Shown here in pieces: positions 5,121-8,622 of a stretch of 8,622 nt of DNA (its first letter is position 1; each line of letters opens with the position of its first letter). A program made the position numbers and the translations under genes. This DNA is from an uncultured Ruminococcus sp. (GTDB lineage: Bacteria > Bacillota > Clostridia > Oscillospirales > CAG-272), in NCBI GenBank assembly GCA_902796505.1, contig CADBPA010000056.1, positions 1 to 8,622 on the forward strand, read 5' to 3'. A model generated the notes under the pieces. That model was not told where the DNA came from. It ran no database searches and saw only the letters and a program-made list of their open reading frames with translations.

Positions 5121-7136
5121 GTGACAAAGCAGGAAGCCGAAGCGCGCATCCGCCAACTGCGCGATGTGATCGAACTCAATTCCAAACTCTATTATGAAAA
5201 GGACGCGCCGCTCATTTCCGATTACGAATATGACGCGATGTTCCGCGAACTTTCCGATCTCGAAGCCGCCTTTCCGGAACTGGACAGCCCCACCTCGCCG
5301 ACCAAGCGCGTCGGCGGCAGGGCGCTCGATAAATTTGAAAAATTCACCCACCGCGTGCGGATGGGCAGCCTGACCGACGTCTTTTCCTACGATGAACTGC
5401 GCGAGTTTTACGACCGCATGGCGGCGGCGCTCGGCAAGCCCGCCTACTCGGTCGAGCCGAAGATCGACGGGCTTTCGGTCTCGCTGATCTACGAAAACGG
5501 TGTTTTTGTCCGCGGCGCGACGCGCGGAGACGGTCTCGTCGGCGAGGACGTCACCGAAAACCTGCGCACCGTCCGCTCCATCCCCCTGAAACTCACCGAG
5601 CCGCTTCCGTACCTCTGCGTGCGCGGCGAGGTCTATATGCCGCGCCGGGTGTTCGACGAGCTGAATCTCGCCAGAGAGGACGAGGGGCTTCCGCTTTTTG
5701 CTAATCCGCGCAACGCCGCGGCGGGATCGCTCCGCCAGCTCGATCCGAAGATCGCCGCCTCGCGCCGGCTGGAGATTTTCGTCTTCAATCTTCAGGAGGG
5801 CTCGCTTTATGCCGACGGCCGCCCCTGCAAAACGCATTCCGAATCGCTCGACCGCCTTGCCGAACTCGGTTTTACCACCCTTCCGGATCGCAAAACGCTG
5901 ACCGATTTTGACGAGATCCGGGCGCACGTCGCGTCGCTCGGCGAACGCCGCCCCGAACTCTCCTTCGATATGGACGGCGCCGTCCTGAAGCTCGACGATC
6001 TCGCCGAGCGCGTCGCCATCGGGGAAGGGACGTCCACCCCGAAATGGGCGGTCGCCTTCAAATATCCCCCAGAAGAAAAAGAAACGAAACTGCTTTCGAT
6101 CAGCATTCAGGTCGGCAGGACCGGCGTCCTCACCCCGATCGCCGATCTTGAGCCGGTCCGCCTCGCCGGAAGTACCGTCTCGCGCGCCACGCTGCACAAC
6201 GACGGCTATATCCGGGAAAAGGATATCCGCATCGGCGATACCGTCGTTCTCCGCAAGGCCGGAGAGATCATCCCGGAGGTCGTCCGCGTGCTTCCCGAAA
6301 AGCGAAACGGCGGCGAAGAGATCTTCCGGATGCCGGACGTCTGCCCCTCCTGCGGGCATCCCGTCGTCAGAGATTCCACCGGCGGGGAAGACGGCGCCGC
6401 CCTGCGCTGCACCTATCCCGGCTGCCCGGCGCAGACCTCGCGCTCTATCGTCCATTTCGCCTCCAAAGGCGCGATGAACATCGACGGACTCGGCCCGCAG
6501 ATGGTCGAGCTTCTCCTCGCAAACGGTAAGATCCGTGAGATCCCCGATCTCTATGCGCTCACGGCGGAAGAGGTCGAGCCGCTGGACCGGATGGGAAAAA
6601 AGAGCGCAGAAAATCTGATCGCCGCCATCGAGCGATCGAAGAGCGCAGGGCTTGAGCGCCTCCTCTACGCGCTCGGCATCCGTCAGGTCGGCGAGGTCGC
6701 CGCGGAGGAGATCGCAGGGAAGATGCGCACGCTTGACGCATGCTTTTCCGCCTCCTTTGAGGACTTCGCCTCGATCCCCGACATCGGGGAGATCACGGCG
6801 ACCGCCCTCGTCGAGTTTTTTGCCTCCGAAAAAACGCGCGCCCTCTGCGACGCGCTGGTCGCCGCCGGCGTCAAAACCGAGGCGGTCAAGGAAAAGTCCG
6901 CCGACACCCTCGCCGGTCTGACCTTCGTTCTGACCGGAACGCTCCCGACCATGACGCGCGACGAAGCGACCGAATCGATCAAAGCCAACGGCGGCAAGGT
7001 CTCCGGCAGCGTCTCGAAAAAGACTTCGTACGTCCTCGCCGGGGAAGAGGCGGGCTCCAAACTCACCAAAGCGCGCGAACTCGGCGTCCCCGTTCTCTCG
7101 GAAGAAGAATTTCTGAAAATGATCGGAAAAGGATAA
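5121..7136 (+). CDS. ligA: NAD-dependent DNA ligase LigA
   Basis: LigA seals nicks in duplex DNA during replication and repair, using NAD+ to adenylate an active-site lysine. The 671-residue length matches full-length bacterial LigA. In order, it has the N-terminal Ia region with YYEKDAPLISDYEYD (24-38), which binds the NMN part of NAD+, and the nucleotidyltransferase motif EPKIDGLS with catalytic Lys114. Next come GATRGDGLVGEDVTEN, RGEVYMP, FANPRNAAAGSLRQLD and KWAVAFKYPP (308-317). An OB fold (about 320-400) follows, then a four-Cys zinc finger (Cys408, 411, 430, 435), helix-hairpin-helix repeats (about 440-590) and a C-terminal BRCT domain (about 594-671). The start is GTG at 5121, fixed by AAGGAG 8 bases upstream. 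All key residues are present, so it should be functional. An acetyltransferase gene follows after 3 bases and is probably co-transcribed. Confidence 0.98.
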   Translation: MTKQEAEARIRQLRDVIELNSKLYYEKDAPLISDYEYDAMFRELSDLEAAFPELDSPTSPTKRVGGRALDKFEKFTHRVRMGSLTDVFSYDELREFYDRMAAALGKPAYSVEPKIDGLSVSLIYENGVFVRGATRGDGLVGEDVTENLRTVRSIPLKLTEPLPYLCVRGEVYMPRRVFDELNLAREDEGLPLFANPRNAAAGSLRQLDPKIAASRRLEIFVFNLQEGSLYADGRPCKTHSESLDRLAELGFTTLPDRKTLTDFDEIRAHVASLGERRPELSFDMDGAVLKLDDLAERVAIGEGTSTPKWAVAFKYPPEEKETKLLSISIQVGRTGVLTPIADLEPVRLAGSTVSRATLHNDGYIREKDIRIGDTVVLRKAGEIIPEVVRVLPEKRNGGEEIFRMPDVCPSCGHPVVRDSTGGEDGAALRCTYPGCPAQTSRSIVHFASKGAMNIDGLGPQMVELLLANGKIREIPDLYALTAEEVEPLDRMGKKSAENLIAAIERSKSAGLERLLYALGIRQVGEVAAEEIAGKMRTLDACFSASFEDFASIPDIGEITATALVEFFASEKTRALCDALVAAGVKTEAVKEKSADTLAGLTFVLTGTLPTMTRDEATESIKANGGKVSGSVSKKTSYVLAGEEAGSKLTKARELGVPVLSEEEFLKMIGKG

Positions 7137-7139
7137 TTT

Positions 7140-7775
7140 ATGTCGGAAAAAAGACTGAAAACCGAATCGGAGATCCCGGTTTACGCAAAGATGATCTCCG
7201 GAGAGCTGTACTGCTGCGCCGACGAGGATCTGACCGCCCTTCAGGCGTCCTGCCTCGAATTGCAATACGATTTTAATCAGACGCGCCCGTCCGAATCGGA
7301 AAAGCGTACCGAACTGCTCGGCAAAATGTTTGCCGAGATCGGAGAAAACTGCTATATCGAGCCGCCTCTGCGCGCCAATTGGGGCGGCAGGCACGTCCAT
7401 TTCGGAAAGAACGTTTACGCAAATTTCAATCTCACTCTGGTAGACGACGCGGCGATCTACGTCGGAGACTACACGATGATCGCCCCGAACGTCACGATCT
7501 CGACCGCCGGCCACCCGATCCTGCCGGAACTGCGCGAGCAGGTCTATCAATACAATTTCCCGGTGCATATCGGCAGAAACGTTTGGATAGGGGCAGGCGC
7601 GGTGATCCTCCCCGGCGTCCATATCGGAGATAATACCGTCATCGGCGCCGGCAGCGTCGTCACCTCGGATATCCCCGAAAACGTCGTCGCCTACGGCGTC
7701 CCCTGCCGCGTCGTCCGCCCGATCGGCGACCGCGACCGGGAGTATTATTTCAAAAATCATAAAATCGAGCTCTGA
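7140..7775 (+). CDS. Maltose/galactoside O-acetyltransferase-like protein (LbH hexapeptide-repeat)
   Basis: This family transfers acetyl from acetyl-CoA to a sugar hydroxyl (maltose, glucose, galactosides) in the cytoplasm as a trimer. The 211-residue protein has the N-terminal maltose-acetyltransferase region with MISGELYCCADEDL (18-31). A left-handed beta-helix of hexapeptide repeats then runs from about 70 to 190, including IYVGDYTMIAPNVTI and VWIGAGAVILPGVHIG. His125 in STAGHPI matches the catalytic histidine of LacA/Maa-type enzymes, and the final AYGVPCRVVR (184-193) is the usual C-terminal loop. The ATG is at 7140, 3 bases after the ligA stop; an AAAGGA inside the end of ligA (7128-7133) would serve as its ribosome site. 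No promoter is seen, so it probably depends on ligA transcription. The family is sure; the acceptor sugar is not known. Resemblance to chloramphenicol or nodulation acetyltransferases is only at the fold level. Confidence 0.9.
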   Translation: MSEKRLKTESEIPVYAKMISGELYCCADEDLTALQASCLELQYDFNQTRPSESEKRTELLGKMFAEIGENCYIEPPLRANWGGRHVHFGKNVYANFNLTLVDDAAIYVGDYTMIAPNVTISTAGHPILPELREQVYQYNFPVHIGRNVWIGAGAVILPGVHIGDNTVIGAGSVVTSDIPENVVAYGVPCRVVRPIGDRDREYYFKNHKIEL

Positions 7776-7828
7776 TCTGATCTGCGCGATCGCCATTCGG
7801 CAATTTTATAACCATCCCCGCCGCACTA

Positions 7829-7870
7829 AAAAAGCGGATGCATTCCCCAAAGGGAGCGCATTCGCTTTTT
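7829..7870. terminator. Bidirectional intrinsic terminator between convergent genes
   Basis: AAAAAGCG (7829-7836) pairs with CGCTTTTT (7863-7870). The stem continues inward (GATGC with GCATT, then TTCCC with GGGAG-type pairing, one A/C mismatch) to a CAAA loop. It gives a U-tract on both strands, so it can end the ligA-acetyltransferase transcript and the leftward gene that ends at 7910. Confidence 0.88.
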
Positions 7871-7909
7871 GATTTTCTTAATTATGTCTCATTCTTATCG
7901 TTTTTCCTG

Positions 7910-8622
7910 TCAAGCCAGCGTTGCGTCCCAACCGAGGAGGGCGGGAGAGGAGGCTTGCGCCTCGGTCGCGCAGAGGATCGCGCCGGAGGGCGTCATAAAA
8001 TCGTAAACGCCTTCGGTTTCGACCGGGATCTCGCGCTCAAAGCCGACCGGGGTAATATAGGGAATCTTTTCGTGCGATCCGAGGATGACGCGCGCACCGT
8101 CCGGCTTCTTTCCGGTCTCAAAACGCGCCGAGAGGCGTTCGCCGTCAAAGACAAAGGTCGTTGTGAAGGGAATATCGCTCTCTACCGGGAGTTTTTCGCC
8201 GACGGCGGCAAGATTGCCTTTTGCGACGATGCGGACAAGGTCGCCCTCCTGCTCGCATTCGGCTGAGCGGAAGAAGGAGACCGGCATATACGTTTTATCG
8301 CCGAACCGGTATTCGGGGATCAGATAGGGCATCGGCGCTTCGGGTGCTCCTTCCAGCCTGCCGCAGAGCGCCGGGTAGGGAAGATAGGCGGCGCAACGGT
8401 AGAGGTTTCCGGCGTCGATCAGCGGAAGCATCAGCATCAGATCGCCGCGGCGGAGCAGGAAGGTCTCGCGGATGCGGTCGCTTGTGACCGAGAAGGGGAT
8501 CGGGGTGACCGTCCATTCTTTCGGAGCGGGCAGAGAGGAGAGATCGACCTCGCGGTCGGCAAGCCCGGCGATCTCCAGATTGCGGAGCATCACGATCATG
8601 TGATTCGCCATATCGAGATTGA
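7910..8622 (-). CDS. Uncharacterised protein, C-terminal about 236 residues, start beyond right window edge
   Basis: I do not recognise this family with confidence. The reading frame is open from the stop (7912-7910) to the right edge. The first Met codons inside it (8611-8609 and another 4 codons on) have no visible ribosome site, so the true start is probably outside. The visible part opens with a helical stretch, NLDMANHMIVMLRNLEIAG. It continues with alternating hydrophobic strands and turns such as VFDGERLSARFETG and ARVILGS, suggesting a beta-sandwich. It has few Lys, two Cys pairs are absent, and no signal or membrane segment is visible. A helical domain followed by a C-terminal beta-sandwich would fit a heparinase-like lyase or glycosidase, but no catalytic motif is visible to support that. 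It is followed after 40 bases by the bidirectional terminator. It converges on the acetyltransferase gene. Confidence 0.65.
   Translation of the reverse strand, partial: NLDMANHMIVMLRNLEIAGLADREVDLSSLPAPKEWTVTPIPFSVTSDRIRETFLLRRGDLMLMLPLIDAGNLYRCAAYLPYPALCGRLEGAPEAPMPYLIPEYRFGDKTYMPVSFFRSAECEQEGDLVRIVAKGNLAAVGEKLPVESDIPFTTTFVFDGERLSARFETGKKPDGARVILGSHEKIPYITPVGFEREIPVETEGVYDFMTPSGAILCATEAQASSPALLGWDATLA

Noticed and set aside
4656..7796. A 1046-codon open frame on the minus strand opposite ligA and its neighbours
   Set aside because: It lies antisense to the unmistakable ligA, acetyltransferase and kinase genes. It has the low-complexity Arg/Gly/Asp/Ala look of a GC-driven shadow frame, with no ribosome site or domain.

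Overview
The window looks like a moderately GC-rich chromosomal segment from a Gram-positive, Clostridia-like bacterium. This rests on a T-box leader, strong Shine-Dalgarno sites, near-consensus sigma-A-type promoters with 17-base spacers, U-tailed intrinsic terminators, and a VanR/VanS-like two-component pair. The exact lineage cannot be read from the sequence. No mobile element, CRISPR array, tRNA or rRNA was seen, and coding is dense and ordinary in style.

Left part (1-730). The 5' end of an aldose 1-epimerase gene (galM-like) runs leftward off the window. Directly upstream of it, on the minus strand, is a complete T-box leader: promoter, Stem I with AGTA/GAA loop-E and AGAGAG...GGTGCGAG distal motifs, Stem III, T-box core, and mutually exclusive antiterminator and terminator. 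The candidate specifier is TAC (Tyr), less likely ATT (Ile). A T-box directly in front of a sugar mutarotase gene is the most surprising thing here. A divergent promoter at 622-650 drives the rightward genes through a leader with a GNRA-capped hairpin.

Middle (731-4970, + strand). A small P-loop kinase of unknown substrate is followed 12 bases later by a cytoplasmic heparinase II/III-like polysaccharide lyase. After a 44-base gap come an OmpR-family response regulator and a sensor histidine kinase that overlap by 4 bases. No internal promoter is obvious and an intrinsic terminator follows the kinase gene, so the four genes may form one transcription unit. That would suggest glycan breakdown coupled to an envelope-sensing two-component system, but the coupling is inference.

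Right part (4971-8622). A perfect-consensus promoter drives ligA (NAD-dependent DNA ligase, GTG start). A maltose/galactoside O-acetyltransferase-like gene follows after 3 bases. A bidirectional terminator separates it from a convergent minus-strand gene of unknown function that is cut by the right window edge. Its visible C-terminal part may be a beta-rich domain of a carbohydrate-active protein.
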